Positions 1 to 9,254 of a stretch of DNA of 64,000 nt are shown piece by piece. Made by a program: the position numbers and the translations under genes. Under the pieces are notes generated by a model that was not told the DNA's origin, made no database searches, and saw nothing but the letters and a program-made list of their open reading frames with translations. Within the stretch, counting starts at the first letter, position 1; every line of letters starts with the position of its first letter. Origin of the DNA: Myxocyprinus asiaticus (taxonomy: Eukaryota; Chordata; Actinopteri; Cypriniformes; Catostomidae); assembly GCF_019703515.2 (NCBI RefSeq), contig NC_059372.1:13085992-13149991 (forward strand), in the 5' to 3' direction.

Positions 1-25
1 TTGTAAAATGTATATTATGTTAAAA

Positions 26-1075
26 CAGGGTTTCTCAAACACCTGGGGGTCCATGAGGGAATTGCAGGGGGTTTGAAGGTACACTTTACAATAAGGTTCT
101 ATTTGTTAACATTAGTAAATTAATTGTGTAACTAACAAGGAACAGACCAAGAATGTGCTGTACAAGTATTGTTCATTAGCCAGGTTTCCATCGAAGTTGC
201 AGATGTAATTTTTAGTACAAATTTGGAATATCACAAAAACAATTTGCAAATAAAGCAGCATTTCCATCTCGTGTTTAACAGAACAAAATCGGCACCTCTG
301 GGCAAATTTGCACTAAAAAGAAAATAAAATAGAGCATTTAGAGCGCAGACAAAATGCTCTGACAAACTTCATGTTTGCTAGCATTTAGCATCAGATGCCT
401 TATGTCTGGGAGGCAAGCGTCTCAGGCAGTTCTGTGAGGTAATAGTTGCCAGTAATTTTGATGGCAGGGTTTGGCTCTGGAATAACCAGAGCAACATATG
501 TGATGCTATGTGATGACATCGAAAGAATTTTGGTTTCACATGGCTTGTTGAGGCAAAGTCACATGACTTTTGAAGTACATCTATATTCCTGTATAAATTT
601 TATAGGTATATATTCAGTAAATGTGTTTCCATCATAGTTTATGTGCACGTCTTCTTACCAAATAAAAAAATTTATTCACCTCAAGTGAAATATAACTTCT
701 ATATGCACATTTTGGAAACTTTGTTTCCATCCCGCTTTTTTAATGCACTATACCAAAATTTGCATAAAAATATGTGAAAGGAAACCCGGTTATATTTAGT
801 TCATGTTAACTACATTGTGTAAACTGATGTTAATGAATACAACCTTATCTCACTGGTTTGTCTTTTTTTAATAAACATTTAAATAAAAAAGGTTAATTAA
901 TAACAAGAAAAATAAAATAATATTTCACAAGTGATCATGCGAAGATATTGAAACTTTTATTTTGAAAGGTTAATATTGCTTAAAAATCAGGGGACTTTTC
1001 TAAATAATTTAGTAAATATTCAGTAAATAATTTAGGTCATAGAGGTTTAACTGACAAAAAGTTCGGAAGCCCCTG
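26..1075. mobile_element. hAT-type non-autonomous DNA transposon
   Basis: Imperfect terminal inverted repeats are visible: the left end begins CAGGGTTTCTCAAAC and the right end, read inward on the minus strand, begins CAGGGGCTTCCGAAC. The element is flanked by a perfect 8-bp direct repeat TGTTAAAA (18-25 and 1076-1083), the target-site duplication length expected of hAT transposons. No transposase frame is present, so it would depend on an autonomous relative. It is interrupted by a second element at 179-789. The boundaries are well supported; the superfamily is inferred from the CAGGG terminus and the 8-bp duplication. Confidence 0.82.
179..789. mobile_element. PIF/Harbinger-like MITE nested in the hAT element
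   Basis: The termini are inverted repeats, GCCAGGTTTCC on the left and the complement of CCGGGTTTCC on the right, flanked by a 3-bp duplication TTA (176-178 and 790-792). A TWA duplication and G/C-rich ends fit PIF/Harbinger elements. The interior is AT-rich and non-coding; a 63-codon open frame within it has no recognisable content. It lies wholly inside the 26-1075 hAT element and is therefore younger. Confidence 0.6.
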
Positions 1076-1083
1076 TGTTAAAA

Positions 1084-2737
1084 TAAACACCTAAGTTTTG
1101 AGTTGAGCTGCATGTGTGGTAGGATGGAACTTTTTACTGGGAGGAAAATTTTACTGCTCAGGGGTTGATTTTTCATTCCTTAAGATACTTACTGGACTTC
1201 CCAGTTGTTTCCTATAAGTCACAACTTTTCTTAAATAGAAAACACAAATAAAACAATTGTTGACATACAGCGAGAGCTGTAAAATTAACAGATATTTAAT
1301 CTTTGATTCCATGTTGGTTTCAAATTTTTTTAAAAAACATTAATAGCATTTTCTACAAACAAAATGTATTTCATGACTCAAAATATAAAAATTTAATGAT
1401 ATTACAAAATATATATATTTTTTTAGACACTTAAACTTCACAGTCTTGAGTGTCTAAAGGGTTCCTCTCTGTTTTATGTTTAATCATATTTTAAAATAAA
1501 ATGTATTCGCTTTCTTTTCTTTTTTTTTTTTCAGCTTTTAATAAGATGGTCTGGATGGTTACACAACATGACATTTTTTACTTTAAGCCCTGGAAAAAAT
1601 ATAAAAATTACTGAACTCTGGACTCTTTGGGATTGAAAACATGTTAATCATAGAATATTAATGTTTTTATTTATTTTTTTATTGCATTTGTAATGTATTT
1701 TTGAATAATTTAATAGATCTGGAAACAATAAAATGAGCATCACATCATTGAACCTTAAGCAAAAGTCTCCAGTTGCTCTCCATTGGATATTATTGCTGTT
1801 TTGGAGAAATAATTGAGACATTAATGAGATTTTATTTGTGTATTTCTTTCCTACGGGGAAGACAGAAGCAGATTTGACTTCATCTCTTGAAAGGGGACAT
1901 TCCTAATGTCTGGTCACTGTCTTCTCTCACCCAAAAGATGCAGTAGCTGGGGACATCAATGAATGAATGAATAAATTACATGTGGCACAGATTTGAAGAT
2001 CTCAAGCGCAAAAAGTTGAGTTCGGTTGAAGCAAAACAAAAACATTGAAACACATTCCTGGGTGGTGACTGACAGGGCAATCATATTCATTTTACAACCG
2101 CAAACGATGCCTCACTGGGTGTTATTAATTGAAATGCAATTGCCGGAGAGAAAATGAGTCAGAAAGAGAGAACTGCTCCTATCAAGTCCACATCACAGCA
2201 AATAAACCAAATCCTGACACAGTCTGCGCAAGGCTGATACGAACAGTGGCTAGTCCAAGACAGCCAGAGTTTAGACACACCGAGCATGAATTTGAATGAA
2301 TGAAAGAAGAAGAGCAATTCATTTGAGCTTTGATTCCACGACTGGGCTTGGAAATGACTCTGAGGTCCGATCTGTGTAATCATGAAAAGTGATTTCACAA
2401 TTCTTGGCTCTTGCAGCAGGTATGTTTATGTATTCGCAGAGCTCCCTGATAAAAAAGGAGAGGACGAGACGGGGAGAGAAAGCAGAGCTGAAACAATACA
2501 GCAAGAGTTTAGGGTTGGGAATCGAGAACCAATTCTTATTCAGAGTTCTATTTAAAAACAATACTTGAACCGACTGTTTTTTATGATGGTTCGGTTCTGT
2601 TACTGGTTCCTGAACATCTTCAGTCATCAACAGAACACTTAAAATTCAGCAATAAATGTAATAAATTAGTCAAACTCACATGAGGTACTGAATCAGGTAT
2701 GAATCAGTCTATCAAGTCATTCACTCACTGAATCATT
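1084..2737. other. No gene recognised; AT-rich intergenic DNA
   Basis: No coding potential is evident. A stretch at about 1138-1181 resembles 31661-31700 (shared pattern around TTTTACTGCTCA and TGATTTTTCAT), so both are probably copies of one dispersed repeat. Near 2535-2635 the sequence GTTGGGAATCGAGAACC resembles the end of a hAT-like repeat. Poly(T) occurs at 1519-1531. The 2000-2500 part has no obvious repeat character and could be single-copy. Confidence 0.5.
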
Positions 2738-3427
2738 AGCCGCGTTTCCAGTATAGGGCCAAATGAGGGTGTGCTAGTTCGTGCCAGGATCAGTTGCATT
2801 CCCACTGTCGCTTCCGGGGCTTCATCGTGCCTCTTCTGAGCTTTCTGGGGTCAACGGCCAATAACCTTTGGCCCACCGATTACCCTTGGCTAAACAAGGC
2901 CAACTGGGGATTGAGGCCGAGTCAAAGGCGGAGTTTCACCAAAACTGCCAGAAAAATAAAAAAATTATGCGCACAGTACAAATCTGTTAAAATGCACAAT
3001 GGACAAAGCAGTGCCCAAAGGAAGATTTTCTATGGTTCGAGATCATGGACGATGTGCTGGGACATCGACCCGCTGTTAGTAGAGAGACCACTCTGGACAC
3101 CATGGCAGATATAGTCAGTGTCAACACTAAATTATCTTGTTAGCTAGCTAATGTTTACAAACGATATAAACGTAATATTCTATATAACTAGATAACATGA
3201 TACCTCAGCTTGAGCTTCCCTCTTGCTTGTGAAATGGATGGGGTGTGTGACATTGGCACCAGGGCGGAGCATTAAGGGCGGGTTTTAGGGCAACGCTGTG
3301 GGGCTATTTGCCCAATGGTGGGAATGCAGATCGATTTTGGTCTTGCAGCTCAAGGTCCGAGGCTATTGGCCCTGGCAGGCCAGTTGATAGCCCTGGCTCG
3401 CACTGGCCTGATAGTGGAAAAGCGGCT
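2738..3427 (+). mobile_element. PIF/Harbinger-type element carrying a decayed Myb-like gene
   Basis: The left end is AGCCGCGTTTCCA and the right end is the complement of AGCCGCTTTTCCA. With these termini the flanks are ATT on both sides (2735-2737 and 3428-3430); starting one base inward gives TTA on the left and TAT on the right. The interior holds a Myb/SANT-like remnant on the plus strand, the accessory protein encoded by Harbinger elements beside the transposase. No DDE transposase is visible, so this is a deletion derivative. Confidence 0.62.
2941..3143 (+). pseudogene. Myb/SANT-like DNA-binding protein fragment of a Harbinger element, frameshifted
   Basis: One frame (codons in register with 2941) reads KIKKLCAQYKSVKMHNGQ followed by SSAQRK, the basic helix pattern of Myb/SANT-like domains of Harbinger accessory proteins. 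At about 3022-3024 the match jumps to another frame that reads DFLWFEIMDDVLGHRPAV and continues to a stop at 3141-3143, the usual aromatic/acidic half followed by a GHRP motif. Joining the halves needs one missing base. In autonomous elements this protein binds the element ends and helps the transposase enter the nucleus; here it is truncated and broken. Family assignment is from motif recognition only. Confidence 0.55.
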
Positions 3428-3745
3428 ATTGAGAGCAGTTCTTCACTGAATTGTAGAAGCTCCGATACCCTCACGGTGAAGTTCTTTTTCACTTAGAGCT
3501 AGAAAGAAGGTCAAAACAGCCAAGCAACGGTATAATGTTTGCAAACATTTTGACACTGGCGAATGGAGAAGCATTTAAATATGAGACAAATGCTATCCTG
3601 ACAACAGACTACATGTAAAACATTAACCAATGTGACATTAAAATGTGTTATGAGTTACTACATGCCTCATTCTATGAGTAGAATTCACATGAGATCAGTA
3701 AAAGAAGATTTTTTTTACCACTCAATGAAAAGTAAATTGGTGTGG
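3428..3745. other. No feature recognised
   Basis: Spacer between the Harbinger-type element and the LTR element. No repeat end, coding pattern or known motif was seen beyond short AT-rich runs. Confidence 0.5.
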
Positions 3746-3750
3746 ATGTG

Positions 3751-3986
3751 TGTAAGGGGGTTCAGTGGAAAGGAGGAGGCGAGAACCGGCTTGACAACTT
3801 AAATAATAATTTATTAACCAAAAACACAACCAAAACACACAACTAAAAACACAGCACAGCTGTCTGTAATTCTCTCTCTCTCGAACTGTCGTCCCCGGCC
3901 GCCTTTATCCCTCGCGCGCCCCATCAGGCTGATTGGGGACCGGGTGTGTCTCCTTCCAGCCCGGCCCCGCCCTCCTCGGCTCTACA
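3751..3986 (-). repeat. LTR 1 (3' LTR in element orientation)
   Basis: A 236-bp LTR, starting TGTAAGGGGGTT and ending CTCGGCTCTACA as displayed. By eye it differs from the LTR at 5638 at only a few positions, for example in the GTCTCCTTCC versus GTCTCATTCC segment, which suggests a fairly recent insertion. It joins the ATGTG target duplication on its left. Confidence 0.85.
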
Positions 3987-4698
3987 CTCCTCCTGGCGTT
4001 GCCTCAGGCCGGGGAGCCCCCGGCATGACGTACATCCCCCCCACCCTTCCTCTCCGGGGGGGGGGGCGTGCCTTATGCCCCGACTGCCGGCGGGTCCTCC
4101 CCGCCTTCCTCGACCTGGGAGGAAACAGGAGGAGAAAAAAAAAAAAACACAAAATGGTGAGGGAAAGGCCAACACGGAGCGACAGAGAGAGAGAGAGGAG
4201 AGAGAGAAAAAGAAACTCACCAGTTCTCTGATGCGCCGTCGCGTGGTCCTCGATCACTACTCCACCCTCTCAGGCGGACTGCAGCCGCTCCTCCCCGGGC
4301 GGACCGGAGTCAGACCTCCGACCCCCAGCGGACAGAACGCCCCTCCGCGTTCCCGGCATCCCGTGGGGACTCTCCTCCACCCCTGGCAGCAGCCCTACCA
4401 CTCCAGGCGGTCGGGGAGTCGCTTCCCTCCTCCCCCCCGCGGACGGCGGTCTTCTCTCGACCCCTCCGCGTTCCCGGGGGACGGCAGGGCACTCCTCCGC
4501 CCCTGGCAGCGGCTCCCTCGCTCCAGGCGGTCGGGGAGTCCCGTCCCCACTCGCCTCGCGGACGGCGGCCGTTCCCCACGTCCGGGTGGTCGGGCTACTC
4601 CGTCCCCCGTCAGACGGCAGCGACACTCCCCTGGGTTGACGGCAGTGTCGAGGATCCTGCGACGGGAATCCCTCCTCCTTCCCGGGTTTCGGCACCAG
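3987..4698 (-). other. Internal region 1 of the LTR element, non-coding and GC-rich
   Basis: About 712 bp, very GC-rich in its right half, with a GA-rich stretch near 4170-4215. It contains a diverged tandem duplication with a period of about 121 bp: CCCTCCGCGTTCCCGG recurs at 4341 and 4462, and CTCCAGGCGGTCGGGGAGTC recurs in each unit. Long stop-free frames exist on both strands (for example 4270-4695 minus), but they are Pro/Arg/Gly-rich, lack gag motifs, and the minus-strand ones start with GTG rather than ATG. I read them as composition artefacts. The minus-strand end at 3987-3994 is the polypurine tract AGGAGGAG. Confidence 0.75.
4680..4697 (-). other. Primer-binding site, tRNA-Phe type (copy 1)
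   Basis: The minus strand reads TGGTGCCGAAACCCGGGA, one base after the LTR ending ACA. Its complement, TCCCGGGTTTCGGCACCA, matches the 3' end of cytosolic tRNA-Phe with the added CCA, as I know that tRNA. The site fixes the element's orientation as minus. Confidence 0.8.
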
Positions 4699-4929
4699 TG
4701 TAAGGGGGTTCAGTGGAAAGGAGGAGGCGAGAACCGGCTTGACAACTTAAATAATAATTTATTAACCAAAAACACAACCAAAACACACAACTAAAAACAC
4801 AGCACAGCTGTCTGTAATTCTCTCTCTCTCAAACTGTCGTCCCCGGCCACCTTTATCCCTCGTGCGCCCCATCAGGTTGATTGGGGACCGGGTGTGTCTC
4901 ATTCCGGCCCCGCCCTCCTCGGCTCTACA
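4699..4929 (-). repeat. LTR 2 (central LTR)
   Basis: A 231-bp LTR shared by the two internal regions. It lacks a 5-nt AGCCC segment that the outer LTRs have just before GGCCCCGCCC. Having only one LTR between the internal regions, rather than two plus flanking DNA, points to recombination rather than two independent insertions. Confidence 0.85.
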
Positions 4930-5637
4930 CTCCTCCTGGCGTTGCCTCAGGCCGGGGAGCCCCCGGCATGACATACATCCCCCCCACCCTTCCTCTCCGG
5001 GGGGGGGGCGTGCCTTATGCCCCGACTGCCGGCGGGTCCTCCCCGCCTTCCTCGACCTGGGAGGAAACAGGAGGAGAAAAAAAAAACACAAAATGGCGAG
5101 GGAAAGGCCAACACGGAGCGACAGAGAGAGAGAGAGGAGAGAGAGAAAAAGAAACTCACCAGTTCTCTGATGCGCCATTGCGTGGTCCTCGATCACTACT
5201 CCACCCTCTCAGGCGGACTGCAGCCGCTCCTCCCCGGACGGACCGGAGTCAGACCTCCGACCCCCAGCGGACAGAACGCCCCTCCGCGTTCCCGGCGTCC
5301 CGTGGGGACTCTTCTCCACCCCTGGCAGCAGCCCTACCACTCCAGGCGGTCGGGGAGTCGCTTCCCTCCTCCCCCCCGCGGACGGCGGTCTTCTCTCGAC
5401 CCCTCCGCGTTCCCGGGGGACGGCAGGGCACTCCTCCGCCCCTGGCAGTGGCTCCCTCGCTCCAGGCGGTCGGGGAGTCCCGTCCCCACTCGCCTCGCGG
5501 ACGGCGGCCGTTCCCCACGTCCGGGTGGTCGGGCTACTCCATCCCCCGTCGGACGGCAGCGGCACTACCCTGGGTTGACGGCAGTGTCGAGGATCCTGCG
5601 ACGGGAATCCCTCCTCCTTCCCGGGTTTCGGCACCAG
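4930..5637 (-). other. Internal region 2 of the LTR element, non-coding and GC-rich
   Basis: About 708 bp, colinear with internal region 1 and differing from it by roughly a dozen substitutions plus length changes in the G and A runs. The same 121-bp diverged tandem duplication is present. The polypurine run AGGAGGAG is at 4930-4937 (minus strand). No retroelement protein motif is encoded. Confidence 0.75.
5619..5636 (-). other. Primer-binding site, tRNA-Phe type (copy 2)
   Basis: Identical 18-nt sequence to the site at 4680-4697, again one base from its LTR. In the element's orientation this is the site next to the 5' LTR and would be the functional one. Confidence 0.8.
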
Positions 5638-5873
5638 TGTAAGGGGGTTCAGTGGAAAGGAGGAGGCGAGAACCGGCTTGACAACTTAAATAATAATTTA
5701 TTAACCAAAAACACAACCAAAACACACAACTAAAAACACAGCACAGCTGTCTGTAATTCTCTCTCTCTCGAACTGTCGTCCCCGGCCACCTTTATCCCTC
5801 GCGCACCCCATCAGGCTGATTGGGGACCGGGTGTGTCTCATTCCAGCCCGGCCCCGCCCTCCTCGGCTCTACA
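5638..5873 (-). repeat. LTR 3 (5' LTR in element orientation)
   Basis: A 236-bp LTR abutting the right-hand ATGTG target duplication (5874-5878). In the element's orientation it lies upstream of the primer-binding site at 5619-5636 and would supply the promoter. Confidence 0.85.
5697..5862 (-). promoter_or_regulatory. Promoter and poly(A) signals inside the 5' LTR
   Basis: Read on the minus strand the order is: a GC box (GGGCGGGGC, about 5851-5860), a CCAAT box (CCAATCAG, 5816-5823), a TATA-like GGATAAAG (about 5790-5797) and an AATAAA poly(A) signal (5697-5702). This order and spacing suit a compact U3-R-U5 LTR with a short transcribed repeat. The elements are motif matches; no start site can be shown from sequence alone. 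Confidence 0.5.
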
Positions 5874-6133
5874 ATGTGCTTTTTCACGCGGACAACCCGC
5901 GTTTGATTCCACCTTTTGTTCCACTCTTTCCAATCCTGTTTCCTATCTTCACTCTTAATATTTTTATAATAGATAAAAAAATTATATAAAGTTTGATTTC
6001 CTCACAGGTTTGATCCGGGTCAAATTTACCATGGTTCTATTATAGTAATATTGTTGTAACCATGTTTTTTGGTGATGCCATAGTTTTAATGCAATTAACC
6101 ATTGTGTTACTACAGTAATATGGTGTTAATATA

Positions 6134-6357
6134 CAGTGCATCCGGAAAGTATTCACAGCGTTTCACTTTTTCCACATTTTGTTATGTTACAGCCTTATTC
6201 CAAAATGGATTAAATTCATTTTCCTCAAAATTCTACAAACAGTACCCCATAATGACAACGTGAAAGAAGTTTGTTTGAAATCTTTGCAAATTTATTAAAA
6301 ATAAAAAACGAAAAATAAAAAAAATCACATGTACATAAGTATTCACAGCCTTTGCTC
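6134..6357. repeat. Left terminal inverted repeat of the Tc1 element
   Basis: About 220 bp, pairing with 7553-7764. The transposase-binding-like motif AAGTATTCACAG occurs near the outer end and again near the inner end (about 6337-6348). Confidence 0.85.
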
Positions 6358-7369
6358 AATACTTTGTTGAAGCACCTTTGGCACCAATTACAGCCCTTTA
6401 TGAGTATGATGCTACAAGCTTGGCACACCTATTTTTGGGCAGTTTCTCCCATTCTTCTTTGCAGGACCTCTCATGCTCCATCAGGTTGGATGGGGAACGT
6501 CGGTGCACAGCCATTTTCAGATCTCTCCAGAGATGTTCAATCGGGTTCAAGTCTGGGCTCTGGCTGGGCCACTCAAGGACTTTCACAGAGTTGTCCCGTA
6601 GCCACTCCTTTGTTATCTTGGCTGTGTGCTTAGGGTCGTTGTCCTGTTGGAAGATGAACCTTCGCCCCAGTCTGAGGTCCAGAGCACTCTGGAGCAGGTT
6701 TTCATCAAGGATGTCTCTGTACATTGCTGCATTCATCTTTCCCTCGATCCTGACTAGTCTCCCAGTTCCTGCCACTGAAAAACATCCCCACAGCATGATG
6801 CTGCCACCACCATGCTTCACTGTAGGGATGGTATTGGCCAGGTGATGAGCGGTGCCTGGTTTCCTCCAGACATGACGCTTGCCATTCAGGCCAAAGAGTT
6901 CAATCTTTGTTTCATCAGACCAGAGAATTTTGTTTCTCATGGTCTGAGAGTCCTTCAGGTGTCTTTTGGCAAACTCCAGGCGGGCTGTCATGTGCCTTTT
7001 ACTGAGGAGTGGCTTCCATCTGGCCACTCTACCATACAGGCCTGATTGGTGGAGTGCTGCAGAGATGGTTGTTCTTCTGGAGGGTTCTCCTCTCTCCACA
7101 GAGAAATGCTGGAGCTCTGTCAGAGTGACCATCGGGTTCTTGGTCACCTCCCTGACTAAGGCCCTTCTCCCCCGATCTCTCAGTTTGGCCAGGCGGCCAG
7201 CTCTAGGAAGAGTCCTGGTGGTTCCAAACTTCTTCCATTTATGGATGATGGAGGCCACTGTGCTCATTGGGACCTTCAATGCTGCAGAAATTTTTCTGTA
7301 CCCTTCCCCAGATCTGTGCCTCGATACAATCCTGTCTCAGAGGTCTACAGACAATTCCTTGGACTTCAT
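6356..7369 (-). pseudogene. Tc1-family transposase, 337 codons with two in-frame stops
   Basis: From the ATG at 7369 to the TGA at 6356-6358 the frame holds 337 codons with no net frameshift. Codon 11 is TGA (7337-7339) and codon 324 is TAA (6398-6400); otherwise it is continuous. The N-terminal part is the helix-turn-helix DNA-binding region (KVPMSTVASIIHKW). The catalytic core has SDETKIELFG, then FQQDNDPKHT, then SPDLNPIEHLW with 34 residues between the last D and E, giving the DD34E triad of Tc1 transposases. The length matches the usual 340 or so residues. The protein cuts and reinserts the element at TA sites in the nucleus. Only the segment after the first stop could be made here, from a non-ATG start. 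Confidence 0.9.
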
Positions 7370-7552
7370 GGCTTGGTTTGTGCTCTGACATGCACTGTTA
7401 ACTGTGGGACCTTATATAGACAGGTGTGTGCCTTTCCAAATCATGTCCAATCAACTGAATTTACCACAGGTGGACTCCAATCAAGTTGTAGAAACATCTC
7501 AAGGATGATCAGTGGAAACAGGATGCACCTGAGCTCAATTTTGAGTGTCATG

Positions 7553-7764
7553 GCAAAGGCTGTGAATACTTATGTACATGTGATTTTTTTTCTGTTTTTT
7601 ATTTTTAATAAATGTGCAAAAATTTCAAATAATCTTCTTTCACGTTGTCATTATGTTTGTAGAATTTTGAGGAAAATAATGAATTTAATCCATTTTGGAA
7701 TAAGGCTGTAACATAACAAAATGTGGAAAAAGTGAAGCGCTGTGAATACTTTCCAGAAGCACTG
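7553..7764. repeat. Right terminal inverted repeat of the Tc1 element
   Basis: Inverted partner of 6134-6357, ending in AGCACTG next to TA. It lies upstream of the transposase gene in the gene's own direction and would contain its promoter. Confidence 0.85.
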
Positions 7765-7858
7765 TAGTAGCCGTGTTTAATTTTGTGGTTACTATGATTT
7801 TACTACAAAATACCATGGTGACTCAATGGTTACTGTAGTTAAACCATGGTTAATTTTT

Positions 7859-9049
7859 GAATAGGGTTAGGTTTAGGGCTAGGGGTTGGTGTTGGTGTAG
7901 GGTGTCTGTGGGACTCTAAATAAACACAATAAACATGCTGTATTGATGCCCCTACACTATATGTTAGAATTACATTTGGGGTACAAATAGCACCTAACAT
8001 TATTTGCATTTTAGTGCAAAGAAGATGCTTTTTGTTGCTATTTACACTTAGTGTAAATAGCATCTATTGTCTGTTTGGTCAGCACTGCGCTGACCACTGG
8101 GTGAGGCAAGTAAATAACCAAGTTGTGCTTGTCCTTTGGCCCAGTTTGTTTACGATCTGAATTTCTGAGATCTTAATGTGAGATATTTGTATTTGGAGTT
8201 TGGAATTTTTTCTTAATCTGAAAATTTGAACCTGCAGTTCTATAATCTGAATGTTAAAACTGGCAACCACCATAGGTACGGGCAAAATTTGCTGTCCATT
8301 CCCCATCTCAAGGGGCTCTCCTGCTGGGCATGAGTAGAGATGTAGCCCATGCTGGAGAACAAGTCTGCAGCCATCACGGCATAGTTCATCTGAGACCAGA
8401 AAAGAATCCCCAACAATCCACACATGCGTAATGCATCGTGACTGCACCACAATCTCACAACAGCTCAAAGAAGCCTTTTCTGCCATTCATGCAGGAGGTC
8501 AGGTAATTCAGGCCTGCTGTGTCTGTGGCAATATCTGGCTATTGTTGTGGCTGTGAATGTTTGTGAGTCTCTGGAGATGACAAATTCCTTGAATAAACAT
8601 TAGTGTAACTAGTGTTGGCTCTGAATGCCTCATCTCAGGCCTTTTCACTCAAGTCTGCACAAGAATATGTTTGTGCTGCATAAGCTACAATGATTTGAGA
8701 TCCCACAAGGGTTATACGATTTCACAGATAAACCTATTTACAAATGTATTTATGATGCAAATACACATGATTAGTTCAAACATTTACCATGGTTTGTCGT
8801 GAAAAATATGGCTCAGGGCTCTTCTCAGTCAATCCTTATTATACATCTTTATTTACCAACACATTGAGACACTGTCAAGTTTTAATTTGCTCTGTCTTTT
8901 TATTTGCCCATCCAAAAGCTATGTCGTGGGATGCTTGAAAGGTTTGATTACATTACAGATAGCGTTTCTCAAATAAACCATTCTAAAAATGAAACTTCTT
9001 GCAGCACACAAAAGAACCCTCCTCTTATCAAGATTTTTTTTTCTTACAT
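7859..9049. other. No gene recognised
   Basis: Starts with a G-rich run containing GGGTTAGGTTTAGGG, a telomere-like motif common inside fish repeats. A weak inverted pair (TATTTGCATTTTAGTGCAAA and the GTGTAAATAGC segment near 8050) suggests an old repeat. Two overlapping minus-strand frames near 8079-8486 have no recognisable content. Confidence 0.45.
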
Positions 9050-9254
9050 TGGAGTTATGGTTCAGTGGTCTGTGCATGTGCTCACAAAATGTTAAAACTG
9101 TGGTTCACATGGGGGTGGGGGAGGGGCAGGTTCGAGTATATTGTCTGAACCCATCCTCCTCCTTTCTCCCTCTACTTTCCTGTCATTCTGTACTATCCTG
9201 TCTAATTTAGGCAAAAATGGCAATGGAACTAAATAAAAAAAAAAAAAAAAAAAT
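9050..9254 (+). mobile_element. tRNA-derived SINE
   Basis: An A-box-like TGGTTCAGTGG (9058-9068) and a B-box-like GGTTCGAGTAT (9129-9139) lie about 60 bp apart, as in an RNA polymerase III promoter of tRNA origin. A pyrimidine-rich body with CCTGTCATTCTGTACTATCC follows, then a poly(A) tail at about 9231-9252. It would be copied by a partner LINE; none of the same tail is obvious here. No clear target duplication was seen. Confidence 0.65.

Larger units (their letters stand above)
3751..5873 (-). mobile_element. Miniature LTR retroelement (TRIM-like) with three LTRs in tandem
   Basis: Three near-identical LTRs (3751-3986, 4699-4929, 5638-5873) alternate with two near-identical internal regions of about 710 bp. 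Each LTR begins TG and ends CA. A perfect 5-bp duplication ATGTG flanks the whole array (3746-3750 and 5874-5878), so it behaves as one insertion. On the minus strand each internal region starts one base after the LTR with an 18-nt primer-binding site matching tRNA-Phe and ends with a purine run (AGGAGGAG) next to the following LTR. No gag, protease, integrase or reverse transcriptase is present, so it is non-autonomous. The three-LTR form is typical of TRIM elements and probably arose by unequal recombination between LTRs. A related solo LTR lies at 36325-36551. Confidence 0.85.
6134..7764 (-). mobile_element. Tc1-like transposon, full length (1631 bp)
   Basis: Both ends are present, CAGTGCATCCGGAAAGTATT on the left and its near-complement on the right, flanked by TA dinucleotides (6132-6133 and 7765-7766), the target used by Tc1/mariner elements. 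The terminal inverted repeats are long (about 6134-6357 and 7553-7764) and repeat the motif GTATTCACAG at their inner and outer edges, the IR/DR arrangement of fish Tc1 elements. The single gene is on the minus strand and is disabled by two stops. Confidence 0.92.
6026..7858. repeat. Short palindromic repeat split by the Tc1 element
   Basis: Inverted arms with ACCATGGTT and TACTATAGTAAT-like motifs lie on either side of the Tc1 element (about 6026-6130 and 7766-7858). The right arm reads TACTGTAGTTAAACCATGG. The Tc1 element appears to have landed in the middle of an older foldback repeat. The outer limits are uncertain. Confidence 0.4.

Noticed and set aside
3946..5733. Long open frames on both strands (up to 282 codons) as possible proteins
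   Set aside because: They lie in GC-rich LTR-element sequence, are Pro/Arg-rich in every frame, run across LTR boundaries and show no protein motif.
7859..7890. GGGTTAG-like runs here, near 19361 and near 21980 as interstitial telomere
   Set aside because: Short, irregular and embedded in dispersed repeats; no tandem TTAGGG array.
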